Of a DNA stretch of 64,000 bases, positions 33,402 through 41,038 are shown one piece after another. The notes under the pieces were generated by a model. It saw only the letters and a program-made list of their open reading frames with translations, did not search any database and was not told the DNA's origin. Source of the stretch: Actinokineospora terrae (GTDB taxonomy: Bacteria > Actinomycetota > Actinomycetes > Mycobacteriales > Pseudonocardiaceae). Position 1 is the first letter of the stretch. Every line of letters begins with the position of its first letter. A program made the position numbers and the translations under genes. The stretch is taken from positions 1 through 64,000 of the forward strand of contig NZ_FOGI01000009.1 in NCBI RefSeq assembly GCF_900111175.1. Direction: 5' to 3'.

Positions 33402-34229
33402 ATGAGAGTACGAACGCTGTCCACTACCGACCTCGGACCCTGCCTCGCGTTGGCAGCGGACCGGGAGTGGCCCTACGAGGACCGCAAGTGGGAGTACCTG
33501 CTCGACGTCGGGCAGGGCTACGGGATCGTCGACCAGAGCGGGGACCTGGTCGCGTCCACGATCCTGACCACTTCCGGCGACCTGGCGGCCATCAGCATGG
33601 TGCTGGTGGCCGCCAGGCACGCCCGGCAGGGCCTGGGCACCCGCCTGGTCAGCCACGTGCTGACCGAGGCGGGCGAGTCGACCGTGCACCTGCACGCGAC
33701 GGCGCTGGGGCGCCCGCTCTACGAGCGCCTCGGTTTCCGCTCGTTGGCCGAGGTCGACGCGTACACGGGCACGTTCGAAGCGGACCCGGGCAAGTGCACG
33801 AGGGTGGCAGACCAGGAGGACTTGGCGGCCATCCTGGCTCTCGACACGGCCGTGTTCGGCGCGGACCGGTCCAACGTCCTGTCCGGACTGTTCGCATTCG
33901 CCGACGAGGTTCGCGTGATGGAGCGCGACGGCGAACTGGTCGGGTACGCGGCACGTTGGCGCCCAGGCACCGAGATGGGAACCACCATCGTTGGACCTGT
34001 CATCGCCGTTAACCCTGCCGACGCCCGCGCACTCGTCACGGACCTAGCGGCAGGCGTGGACGGCCAGGTGAGGGTCGACATCGACGACAAGCACGCAGAA
34101 CTGGGGAGTTGGCTGTCCGAACGAGGCCTCACACCGGCTTTCCGCTGCGACCTGATGACCCTTGGCGGTCGCCCACTCCCGGGCGACCGCCAAGGCGTTC
34201 ACGCCCCGTTCATGCAGGCGTTGGGCTAG
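33402..34229 (+). CDS. GNAT-family N-acetyltransferase
   Basis: A 275-residue acetyltransferase with an N-terminal GNAT domain; the acetyl-CoA loop is VAARHARQGLGTRLVSHVL (RxxGxG/A type). The C-terminal half (from about residue 130) appears to be a second, degenerate GNAT-like domain (TRVADQEDLAAILALDTAVFG; REDGELVGYAARWR-type strand). Substrate unknown. ATG at 33402 with GGGGAGG 9 bases upstream. Its 3' end encodes a perfect 15-base hairpin (listed) and its stop shares a CTAG with the convergent SRPBCC gene. Confidence 0.85.
   Translation: MRVRTLSTTDLGPCLALAADREWPYEDRKWEYLLDVGQGYGIVDQSGDLVASTILTTSGDLAAISMVLVAARHARQGLGTRLVSHVLTEAGESTVHLHATALGRPLYERLGFRSLAEVDAYTGTFEADPGKCTRVADQEDLAAILALDTAVFGADRSNVLSGLFAFADEVRVMERDGELVGYAARWRPGTEMGTTIVGPVIAVNPADARALVTDLAAGVDGQVRVDIDDKHAELGSWLSERGLTPAFRCDLMTLGGRPLPGDRQGVHAPFMQALG
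34160..34195. terminator. Perfect 15-bp hairpin inside the 3' end of the GNAT coding region
   Basis: CCTTGGCGGTCGCCC (34160-34174) and GGGCGACCGCCAAGG (34181-34195) pair perfectly around a 6-base loop. It codes for part of the acetyltransferase C-terminus. Because the two convergent genes share their stop codon, this is the only space for a terminator of the SRPBCC transcript coming from the right. Confidence 0.6.
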
Positions 34230-34663
34230 AGCGCGGCGGCGAGGTTCGCCAACAGTTCGTCGTGCACGCGCTTGAGTCCGGCAGGCGCGAAGAGGCGCTC
34301 GAAGAACCCTCCGACACCGTTGGCACCTTCCCAGGTAGTAGCGATGCGCACGGTCGAAGTGGTGGCGTTACCTTCGACGGTCCACGTCGTCACCAGAGTG
34401 GAATTGCGGTCCGCTTCCACCAGGGCGCCCGAGTCCAGCTCACTGACGTCCAACAGGCAGTCGCGAACCCTCTTGCTCGTGGCCTGGAACCGCCAGTGCA
34501 CGACCGTGCCCGCGCCGACCCCGCCGGAGCGGACCTCGTACTCGCTGTAGTGCTGCGTGAGGATCCGCGGCCGGGTCTCCCGGTAGTCGGCCACGGCGGC
34601 GCGCACGCGGTCCACCGGCGCGGCGATCGTCCGTTCGGCAAGCGCCTGGACCTGGTTCATCAT
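34226..34663 (-). CDS. SRPBCC (START-like) family protein
   Basis: A 145-residue helix-grip protein of the polyketide cyclase/START type: ALAERTIAAPVDRVRAAVADYRETRPRI at the start, ending in a long helix (FFERLFAPAGLKRVHDELLANLAAAL). Probably binds a hydrophobic ligand. Its stop TAG is the reverse of the acetyltransferase stop (shared CTAG, 34226-34229). ATG at 34663, divergent from the LOG-family gene with 40 bases between. Confidence 0.82.
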   Translation of the reverse strand: MMNQVQALAERTIAAPVDRVRAAVADYRETRPRILTQHYSEYEVRSGGVGAGTVVHWRFQATSKRVRDCLLDVSELDSGALVEADRNSTLVTTWTVEGNATTSTVRIATTWEGANGVGGFFERLFAPAGLKRVHDELLANLAAAL

Positions 34664-34703
34664 TCTCCATACGTCGGCAACCGGGCTTGCTTAGGCTACC
34701 GGC

Positions 34704-35825
34704 GTGCGCATCGAGATCGCCGAGTTGCCAAGCCTGCGTAAGCATCGTGAGAACGGCTTGGACCTGCGTAGGACCGTCCTCGTCGGGCTAGACCTAACAG
34801 AGCCGGACGACGACTCACTGCTGAGGACGTCCCTCGACGGCGCGCTGTTCCTAGGCTGCACTCTCCGCCCAGAGACCCAACGGCGCGCCCATGCGGCTGG
34901 CGCTCTCCTCTTCCCGGCTGTCCCCGGGTTGCCGTACGAGGTGTACCGCTCACGGCTCTATACCCCCGATGAGCTGTTCGAGGGTTTCGACGCCACTCGA
35001 CCGGAGTCCTACGCGATCACCCCTGACGCCCGGATCTATCAGCACACCCAGGAGCAGGGGCACCCGCCGGACCCGCTGCACGCGTTGGCCGAACGGCTGC
35101 ACGATCACGGCATCAGCGAGGCGCTCGACGAGGTACTCACCGGGATGCCGGTCGCCGTCATGGGCGGCCACGCACTGACCCGCGACTCTGAGGGCTACCG
35201 AGGAGCAGTAGAGCTAGGCGTGCAGTTGGGCCAAGCCGGGTTCACAGTGTTGACCGGCGGCGGCCCTGGTGCGATGGAGGCCGTACCGCTCGGCGTTCGG
35301 CTCGCGGACAAGTCCGGTGTGGATGAGGCCCTGGCGGTGTTGGCGTCGGCACCGAGGTTCGCCAGCGGTCGGTCGGTCGACCCGGCGGAGATCGGCAGGT
35401 GGCTGGCGGCGGGTCTTGCGGTAGACCTACCGACCGGTGACCGCCCGAGAACCATCGGGATTCCGACCTGGTTCTACGGACATGAGCCGCCGAATCCCTT
35501 CTGCGAGTTGCACGCGAAGTACTTCGAGAACTCGGTACGCGAAGAGGGCCTGTTGACCGTGGCCACCGGCGGCATCATCTACACGCCGGGCAGCGCGGGC
35601 ACAGTCCAGGAGGTGTTCCAGGACTACACCCAGAACCATTACGGCTCGGTGGGACCCGCTGCGCCCATGGTGTTCCTGGGCGAGCGGTTCTGGACCGAGG
35701 AAGTCCCGGCCGCGCCGTTGGTGCGCAAGCTGGCCAAGGGGCGTCCTGCGGAGCAGTGGATCCTGGTCACCGATGACGCCGCCGAGGCTGTTGCGTTCCT
35801 AGGCTCCTACGGCTCAGTCGAGTAG
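34704..35825 (+). CDS. LOG-family nucleotide-binding protein
   Basis: A 373-residue protein with a C-terminal LOG/DprA-like Rossmann domain. GGGPGAMEA (near residue 188) and PGSAGTVQEVF (near 298) are the paired LOG motifs; canonical members have PGGxGTxxE, so one Gly is Ser here. The N-terminal 140 residues are extra compared with cytokinin-type phosphoribohydrolases of ~190 residues. It may hydrolyse a nucleoside monophosphate; substrate unknown. GTG start. The 3' end overlaps the response regulator end on the other strand by 12 bases. Confidence 0.8.
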   Translation: MRIEIAELPSLRKHRENGLDLRRTVLVGLDLTEPDDDSLLRTSLDGALFLGCTLRPETQRRAHAAGALLFPAVPGLPYEVYRSRLYTPDELFEGFDATRPESYAITPDARIYQHTQEQGHPPDPLHALAERLHDHGISEALDEVLTGMPVAVMGGHALTRDSEGYRGAVELGVQLGQAGFTVLTGGGPGAMEAVPLGVRLADKSGVDEALAVLASAPRFASGRSVDPAEIGRWLAAGLAVDLPTGDRPRTIGIPTWFYGHEPPNPFCELHAKYFENSVREEGLLTVATGGIIYTPGSAGTVQEVFQDYTQNHYGSVGPAAPMVFLGERFWTEEVPAAPLVRKLAKGRPAEQWILVTDDAAEAVAFLGSYGSVE

Positions 35826-36506
35826 CCCCGCCCGCTGTGCGAGTACGGCCGCGGTGACGCGGTTAGCGCAACCGGTGGCCGCGAGGATCTCCGAGACGTA
35901 GCCCCTCACGGTGGAGTCGGACAGGCGCAGTTCCTCGGCGATCTCGCCGTTGCTGCGCCCCATCCCCACCAGCCGGAGGACGTCGCGCAGCCGGGCGGAG
36001 AGCCGGGTGACCTCGGCCGCGGCACCGATGCGGTCGAGGTGGTGGCTGGCCAGGTGCCCCATCAGGTCGTTGGTCAACGTCGGGTCGAGGACAGCGCCAC
36101 CGTTGGCGGCCACGCGAACGGCGCGGATCAGCTCAGCGGGCTCGATGTGCTTGAGCAGAAAACCTTTCGCGCCGAGCCGCAGCGCGGTGGCGACCGCCTG
36201 GTCCGCGTGGAAGGTCGTGAGGACCACGACCGCGGGCACTCTCGGCTGTCTCCTGAGCTCGCGCAGCGCGTCCAGCCCATCCATCCTGGGCATGCGCAGG
36301 TCTAGCAGCAGCACGTCCAGCTCGGTGGTCCGCACCAGTTCCAGCGCGTCGGCGCCGTCAGCCCCCTCGGCGACGACCGCGACGTCCGCGGCAGCGCCCA
36401 GGATCTTGGACACGAACGCGCGTGCCATCGGTTCGTCGTCGACGATCCCCACCCGGATCACCGCGCGCTCGATGACTGTCCCGTCGATCTCGGTTTGCGT
36501 AGTCAC
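35814..36506 (-). CDS. Orphan NarL/LuxR-family response regulator
   Basis: A 230-residue regulator. Receiver: acidic pair in VDDEPMA, phospho-acceptor in LLLDLRMPRMDG, Thr in LTTFHAD, Lys in LLKHIEPAE. C-terminal LuxR helix-turn-helix: LRDVLRLVGMGRSNGEIAEELRLSDSTVRGYVSEI. No histidine kinase gene is next to it, while most actinobacterial NarL regulators lie beside a sensor kinase. GTG at 36506 after AGGAGAGG. It overlaps the LOG gene end by 12 bases. Confidence 0.88.
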   Translation of the reverse strand: MTTQTEIDGTVIERAVIRVGIVDDEPMARAFVSKILGAAADVAVVAEGADGADALELVRTTELDVLLLDLRMPRMDGLDALRELRRQPRVPAVVVLTTFHADQAVATALRLGAKGFLLKHIEPAELIRAVRVAANGGAVLDPTLTNDLMGHLASHHLDRIGAAAEVTRLSARLRDVLRLVGMGRSNGEIAEELRLSDSTVRGYVSEILAATGCANRVTAAVLAQRAGLLD

Positions 36507-36618
36507 GTGATAGCCCCTCTCCTGCTCACGGGGCGTATGCAAGCACACTGAAAGCGTGGTGGAACAGGGAATGTGGCGTCATCCCGACGATCGTCGGGGC
36601 CAACGCCCCTCGTTCGGT

Positions 36619-37158
36619 CTACCGGGCGAGGTCTTCGACCACCTCGGCACCGGGTAGTGCGGCGAGCAAATCCCCTGGCACGAGCAGCTTGCTGCCCCGG
36701 ATACCGCTACCGATCACGACTTCAGGAGCGGCGGCAACGGCAGCGTCTACGTACAGCGGCCACTCTTGTGGCAGACCGACCGGGGTGATGCCGCCGTAGG
36801 CCATTCCACTCTGCTCGACAGCGAGTTCCATCGGCGCGAACGAGGCCTTGCGGACGTTCAGGCGCCTGCGCAGCACACCGTTGACGTCAGCTCGCGTGGT
36901 CGCGAGCACCAGGCACGCCGCGAGCCGCTCCTCGGCACCACGCTTGCCGAGCACGATCACGCAGTTGGCCGAGGCGCTCAGCGGTGAGCCGTAGTGCTCA
37001 CAGAACGCCGCGGTGTCGGCGAGTTCCGGATCGATCTCGGCCACACCGACACGGTCGGCGTCGAGCGCGGCTAGAGCCTTGGCAACGGGGTCCGCGAGCA
37101 GTTCAGGGTGGTCCGCGGCAGGGAGAACGGTGAGGGTTCCGGCGATGGTCCAGTTCAC
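36619..37158 (-). CDS. YbaK/EbsC-family aminoacyl-tRNA deacylase
   Basis: A 179-residue editing-domain protein of the INS/ProX fold. Motifs include SPLSASANCVIVLGKRG, ACLVLATTRADVNGVLRRRLNVRKASFAP (the central Lys in VRKAS is typical of the YbaK family) and MAYGGITPVGLP. It would hydrolyse mischarged tRNA, for example Cys- or Ala-tRNAPro. ATG at 37158 overlaps the stop of the hydrolase gene by four bases. Confidence 0.88.
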   Translation of the reverse strand: MNWTIAGTLTVLPAADHPELLADPVAKALAALDADRVGVAEIDPELADTAAFCEHYGSPLSASANCVIVLGKRGAEERLAACLVLATTRADVNGVLRRRLNVRKASFAPMELAVEQSGMAYGGITPVGLPQEWPLYVDAAVAAAPEVVIGSGIRGSKLLVPGDLLAALPGAEVVEDLAR

Positions 37159-37889
37159 CCGGCAGAGCGTACGCCGAGGAAGTCGACCAACAATGCGCGC
37201 AACTCGCGCCGATGGGTGACCATTGGCGCGGCCGAATCGAACTGGACGAGGGTCGCCTTCGGGAACGCGGCCACTGTCTCCCGCGCTGTCTCAGCCGGAT
37301 GCAATAGGTCACCAGTTGCGGCAACAACAAGTACCTCGGCGGTGACGTGCATAAGAGCCGACGGATCAGGTACCGGGATTTGAGTGGCGACAGCGTCTAG
37401 AGCAGGACCCAATCGAAGAAGGGCGTCTGTGCGGTCATCGACGTAGTCATCCAAGCCCTCCGGCGCATCGGCCGCGACTAGAGCGCGCAAGCTGGCCCTG
37501 TCTGCGTTGAGGGCTGCTGTGGACATCTCCAACACGTGCTCTGCGGATGCTGACGGCCGCGGCTTGGTAAGAGCGGCGGGCAGCATCAACACAAGCCGGT
37601 CGAGCACGTCAGGTGAGCGGGAGGCGAGGTTGCTGAGTGCGCCCGCGCCTAGCGAGACGCCTACGGCCTGCCTGGCCCCGTCCAGCGCCGCGGCGACGTC
37701 GTCGGCGATCGTCGGGTAGTGCCAGTAGTCGAGGGGCGCGTCGGCGGCGTCAGCGTGCGACGGAAGGGTCAACACGATCCGGGTACCCGGTAGGCCTGAC
37801 GCCGGGATGCGGGCCTCACCAGCGGTGGCGCCCAGCCCTGGGACTACGACCGTGCGTGGATCTCCCGAGCCGTAGGCCCGGGCAATCAC
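37155..37889 (-). CDS. Alpha/beta hydrolase
   Basis: A 244-residue alpha/beta hydrolase. The nucleophile elbow is GVSLGAGA and the oxyanion region VVVPGLGATAGEAR; a late histidine lies in MVTHRRELRALL. The start is a GTG at 37889 overlapping the TGA of the DUF2516 gene (GTGA); a GTG one codon earlier at 37892 is equally possible. Substrate unknown. It joins DUF2516 and YbaK genes in one minus-strand transcript. Confidence 0.8.
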   Translation of the reverse strand: MIARAYGSGDPRTVVVPGLGATAGEARIPASGLPGTRIVLTLPSHADAADAPLDYWHYPTIADDVAAALDGARQAVGVSLGAGALSNLASRSPDVLDRLVLMLPAALTKPRPSASAEHVLEMSTAALNADRASLRALVAADAPEGLDDYVDDRTDALLRLGPALDAVATQIPVPDPSALMHVTAEVLVVAATGDLLHPAETARETVAAFPKATLVQFDSAAPMVTHRRELRALLVDFLGVRSAG

Positions 37890-38179
37890 CACCGCTGGCC
37901 GCGCTGCACCTCGATCAGCTTCGGGCGCACGTCGACGAGGTACACGAGCGCGGCCACGAGACCGGCGGTCCACAGGATCCAACCGGTGCTCGCGAAGCTG
38001 AACAGCAGCAGAGCGGCGGTGGCCCCCGCGGTGATGCCGACCCACGCGGGCTTGGTGAGGCGCTCGGCGGCGGAGTAGGCATCCGGCCGCTGCATCAGCG
38101 CGTGGATGAACGCGAAGGCCGCGACGGGCACGGCAGCCCAGTCGATGACCTTCAGGATCCAGTACGCGGTCTCCGGCAC
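37886..38179 (-). CDS. DUF2516 membrane protein
   Basis: A 97-residue protein with three hydrophobic helices (about residues 6-28, 46-62 and 66-84) and a charged C-terminus. It matches the DUF2516 family, represented by Rv0476 beside hbhA. Function unknown. Same order as in mycobacteria: XRE regulator, HbhA, DUF2516. Confidence 0.85.
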   Translation of the reverse strand: MPETAYWILKVIDWAAVPVAAFAFIHALMQRPDAYSAAERLTKPAWVGITAGATAALLLFSFASTGWILWTAGLVAALVYLVDVRPKLIEVQRGQRW

Positions 38180-38263
38180 CCTGTCAGCCTACGTGCGATC
38201 CGCCCGAATCCACCACAAGACCCCACGCGCTCACCCGGGGGAGGCGCGCGGGGTCTAGGCGGG

Positions 38264-38872
38264 TCACTTCGTGGTCGGCTTGGTGGCGGGCTTGCGCACG
38301 GCGGGCTTGCCAGCGGGGGAGGTGCGGTTGGCGACCCGGCGGGTGGCGCTGCGGGCCTCCTCGGCCACCTCGTCGCCCGCGTCGAGCACGGCCTCGGCGA
38401 CCTCGGCGGCGACGGTCTCGGCCGTCTCGGCGGCCTTCTCGCCCGCCTCGCGGGTCTTGCCGGTCACCTTGGCCAGCACGTCCTCTGCCAGGGTCCTGGC
38501 GTCGCCCGCGGCGACACCGACCCGGACCTGCGCGGCCTCGATGGCCTCCTCCAGCTTCTTGACCTGCGGCTGCGCGCGCAGCTTGTCCAGCGCGCCCTCG
38601 CCGTGCTCGGCCAGGCCCTGGTAGAGCCGGAACGCGGCGGCGGTGTACTCCTCGACGAGCTTGCGCAGCTCAGCCGGGTCGAACTTGCCGCGCAGCTCGT
38701 TCGGGGTGGCCTCGGCGCGCGCCTTGGCCTTGTTCACGGCTTCCACGACCGCCTTGGCGGCAAGGTCACCTGCGCCGAGCGCGGCTAGAAGCGGGGTACG
38801 GGCCTGCTCGATCGCGGTGTTCACCGCGTGCGTACCGGCCTTGCGGACGTCATCGGTCTTGGGCAGCGTCAT
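38264..38872 (-). CDS. HbhA-like helical protein with Lys-rich tail
   Basis: A 202-residue, almost wholly helical protein of the heparin-binding haemagglutinin family. A coiled-coil core (about 60-150, Ala/Glu/Lys heptads) is followed by a basic tail with repeated Lys-Pro pairs (AGKPAVRKPATKPTTK). In M. tuberculosis the methylated Lys-rich tail binds sulfated glycans and the protein also associates with lipid bodies; a saprophyte would have another use. The ATG at 38872 has AGGAG 7 bases upstream. Overlaps the XRE regulator by 23 bases. Confidence 0.85.
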   Translation of the reverse strand: MTLPKTDDVRKAGTHAVNTAIEQARTPLLAALGAGDLAAKAVVEAVNKAKARAEATPNELRGKFDPAELRKLVEEYTAAAFRLYQGLAEHGEGALDKLRAQPQVKKLEEAIEAAQVRVGVAAGDARTLAEDVLAKVTGKTREAGEKAAETAETVAAEVAEAVLDAGDEVAEEARSATRRVANRTSPAGKPAVRKPATKPTTK

Positions 38873-39278
38873 CGTCACTCCTCTGGTGGCCTTCCACAGT
38901 GGACTTGGCGGCAGCGTTCTCGCGGCGGAAGGACTCGTAGACGTCCAACAGCACCTGCTTCTGCCGCTCGGTCAGGTCACGGTCGGCGCGGACAGCGTCG
39001 GTGACCGGACCCCCGGCCGGGAGGTCGAGGATCCCGGCCTGCACGTACAGCGCCTCGGCGGAGATCCGCAGCCCCTTGGCGATCTGCTGCAGGATCTCGG
39101 CGCTCGGCTTGCGCAGGCCCCGTTCGATCTGGCTGAGGTAGGGGTTGGAGACCCCGGCCAACCGCGCCAGCTGGCGCAGCGAGATCTCGGCGTTGTTGCG
39201 TTGCTGCTTGATGTACTCGCCGATCCCGCGGCCGAGGTCGGCGACCTTGTCGATCGCGCTGGCCTCGTTGTCGTCCAC
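38850..39278 (-). CDS. XRE-family transcriptional regulator
   Basis: A 142-residue regulator. The helix-turn-helix EISLRQLARLAGVSNPYLSQIERGLRKPSAEILQQIAKGL lies at about 35-75, and the C-terminal part is helical. It is the Rv0474-type regulator next to hbhA. GTG at 39278 with GGAGGCGG 9 bases upstream. It overlaps the HbhA-like start by 23 bases, which fits cotranslation. Confidence 0.9.
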   Translation of the reverse strand: MDDNEASAIDKVADLGRGIGEYIKQQRNNAEISLRQLARLAGVSNPYLSQIERGLRKPSAEILQQIAKGLRISAEALYVQAGILDLPAGGPVTDAVRADRDLTERQKQVLLDVYESFRRENAAAKSTVEGHQRSDDDAAQDR

Positions 39279-39412
39279 CGGGTACCGCCTCCTCGTGCCA
39301 CCACCGACGGTACGCCCGAGTGCTAGCAACTGCAAGCGCACTGATTGCGCAGGTCAGTGCGGCCGATCACAGCGGCTGAGGCGCGACACCGGCGGAGGGG
39401 GAGGCTGATGGC

Positions 39413-39916
39413 ATGACCGAACGGATCAGCCCGCCGTTGACCGGCGGCGAGCGGGAGACCCTGCGCGCGTTCCTCGACTTCCACCGCGCGACGTTGGCGA
39501 TGAAGTGCGACGGCGTCTCGGAAGAGGACATGCGCCGCCGGTCTTCGCCACCGTCAGAACTAACCCTGCTGGGGCTGGTGCGCCACATGGCCGAGGTCGA
39601 GCGGACCTGGTTCAGAAGGGTCATCAACGGCGAAGACCTGCCGCTTGTGTGGTCAGACAGCGGTGACTACCAGCAGGCGTTCGCTCTAGAGAGCGCCACG
39701 GTCAGCGAGGCGCTGGCAGCCTGGGAGCGAGAGGTGGCGCACTCGCGCGACATCGAGCAGGCAGCGCAATCGCTGGATGTGACCGGCTACTTCGCACGGT
39801 GGGAGTCAGATGTGTCGTTGAGGTTGGTGATGCTGCACCTCATCCATGAGTACGCGCGACACAACGGACACGCCGACTTCCTTCGAGAGGCGATCGACGG
39901 CACTACCGGGCCTTGA
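39413..39916 (+). CDS. DinB-family (DUF664) protein, mycothiol-transferase type
   Basis: A 167-residue four-helix-bundle protein. The three metal-binding histidines are visible as GLVRHMAEVERTW, then LHLIHEYARHNGHAD. DUF664 members include mycothiol-dependent S-transferases and maleylpyruvate isomerase relatives, and mshA is in this window. ATG at 39413. It overlaps the P-loop gene on the other strand by 14 bases, and a small hairpin (GGGCCT/AGGCCC) spans the joint stop region. Confidence 0.85.
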   Translation: MTERISPPLTGGERETLRAFLDFHRATLAMKCDGVSEEDMRRRSSPPSELTLLGLVRHMAEVERTWFRRVINGEDLPLVWSDSGDYQQAFALESATVSEALAAWEREVAHSRDIEQAAQSLDVTGYFARWESDVSLRLVMLHLIHEYARHNGHADFLREAIDGTTGP

Positions 39917-40526
39917 GCAGGCCCAGGATCCAGTCGGCCACAGCCTCGGTGGTGTCTTCCACCGTGGCCGAGGTGGTGTCCAGCAGCCGCATCGGCGGCT
40001 CGGTGACCGTCGTCTTGATCCAGGAGTTGAACGCGAGCATGTCCGCGATCCGCTGCTCGTCGTCCCACCCACGCCAGGCAGGGCGGGCGCGCAGCCTCTT
40101 GGCCAACACGTCGTCTTCGGCTACCAGCGCGAGGTAGTGGATATCGGCGAAGAGGACGCGTTCAGGACGACGCTCGAACTGGGGCGGAGCGACAGTGCCG
40201 CACAGGACGGTCGGACGGCCGTTTTGGTTGATCATGGCTGCCATCCGCAGCCAGGTCTGCCGGAACGCGCCGTAGTCGTCCTCCGGGTCGCGCAGGGCAC
40301 CGATCCACAGCACGTCCTGCTCCACCACGACGGCGTGGTCGCCCAAGAGCGCGCCGAGACCGCGGCACACGGTGGACTTACCCGTGCCGCTCGGTCCGGT
40401 CAGGGCGAACATCGGGAGCCGCGCGAACGGCTCCCGATGCCCGCAGAACCCGCAGACCAGGACGTTGCCGTCGACCCGAGGTGCGTCGGCCCACTCTCCG
40501 CAGGCCGCGCAGATCATCGGGTTCAA
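39903..40526 (-). CDS. P-loop nucleoside-kinase-like protein with N-terminal zinc ribbon
   Basis: A 207-residue protein. An N-terminal rubredoxin-like zinc ribbon has CAACG and CGFCG (four cysteines, about residues 6-29). The Walker A motif GPSGTGKST follows, and VVVEQDVLWIG is the strand for the second acidic residue. This adenylate-kinase-like fold may phosphorylate a nucleoside or small molecule; the zinc finger suggests nucleic acid or protein contact. It sits one gene from a zf-TFIIB protein on the same strand, 5 bases apart. Confidence 0.78.
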   Translation of the reverse strand: MNPMICAACGEWADAPRVDGNVLVCGFCGHREPFARLPMFALTGPSGTGKSTVCRGLGALLGDHAVVVEQDVLWIGALRDPEDDYGAFRQTWLRMAAMINQNGRPTVLCGTVAPPQFERRPERVLFADIHYLALVAEDDVLAKRLRARPAWRGWDDEQRIADMLAFNSWIKTTVTEPPMRLLDTTSATVEDTTEAVADWILGLLKAR

Positions 40527-40531
40527 CGGGA

Positions 40532-40915
40532 TCAGTCGAAGAGGTCTTCGAGGAAGCTCTTACGGCGCTTCTTGTGGCCGTAGTGACCACCGTGGCTGCC
40601 GTGGTGGCCGTACCCGGGGGGCGAGTCGCGGTACCCGGGGGGCGAGTCGCGGTGACCGTGCGCGTAGCCCTGAGGGGGGTACGGCGCGGCCACAGGTGGG
40701 TACCCGGCGGGCGCGGGCGGATACGCGGCAGGCGGCGGCGCGCCCTGGTACGGCGGAGGTGGTGCCGCCGCCGTGTAGTGGCGCTGCTCAGCTGCGGCAA
40801 TCTGCTCGAGCTCACCACGGTCGAGGAAGATCCCCCGACACCCATCGCACTGGTCGATGTGCACGCCGAGGCGGTCGACGGTGCGCATCACGTTTTGGCA
40901 CTTCGGACAAATCAC
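40532..40915 (-). CDS. zf-TFIIB domain protein with Pro/Gly/Tyr-rich tail
   Basis: A 127-residue protein. MICPKCQNVM and IDQCDGCRGIFLDRGELEQI form a zf-TFIIB zinc ribbon (four cysteines). The next 65 residues are a Pro/Tyr/Gly/His-rich low-complexity segment with PPGYRDSPPGYG repeats, and the C-terminus is KKRRKSFLEDLFD. Function unknown. It lies directly upstream of the P-loop zinc protein, so the two are probably coexpressed. Confidence 0.82.
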   Translation of the reverse strand: MICPKCQNVMRTVDRLGVHIDQCDGCRGIFLDRGELEQIAAAEQRHYTAAAPPPPYQGAPPPAAYPPAPAGYPPVAAPYPPQGYAHGHRDSPPGYRDSPPGYGHHGSHGGHYGHKKRRKSFLEDLFD

Positions 40916-41038
40916 TACGTCAGACTACGCAGTTACTGGTGCGCATGTCGGCATAGCCGTGATCAACACCAGTCGGCGCCAGGTTGTAGGCCCCGCGCAC
41001 ATGGCCCGCCGGGCTCGCACTACCTACCGTCATCTGCC

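Noticed and set aside
28583..33424. A 1,613-codon open frame on the minus strand
   Set aside because: It runs antisense through DUF2505 end, both minisatellites, methyltransferase, TipA-like and purU genes; composition is Arg/Ser/Trp-rich shadow sequence without domains.
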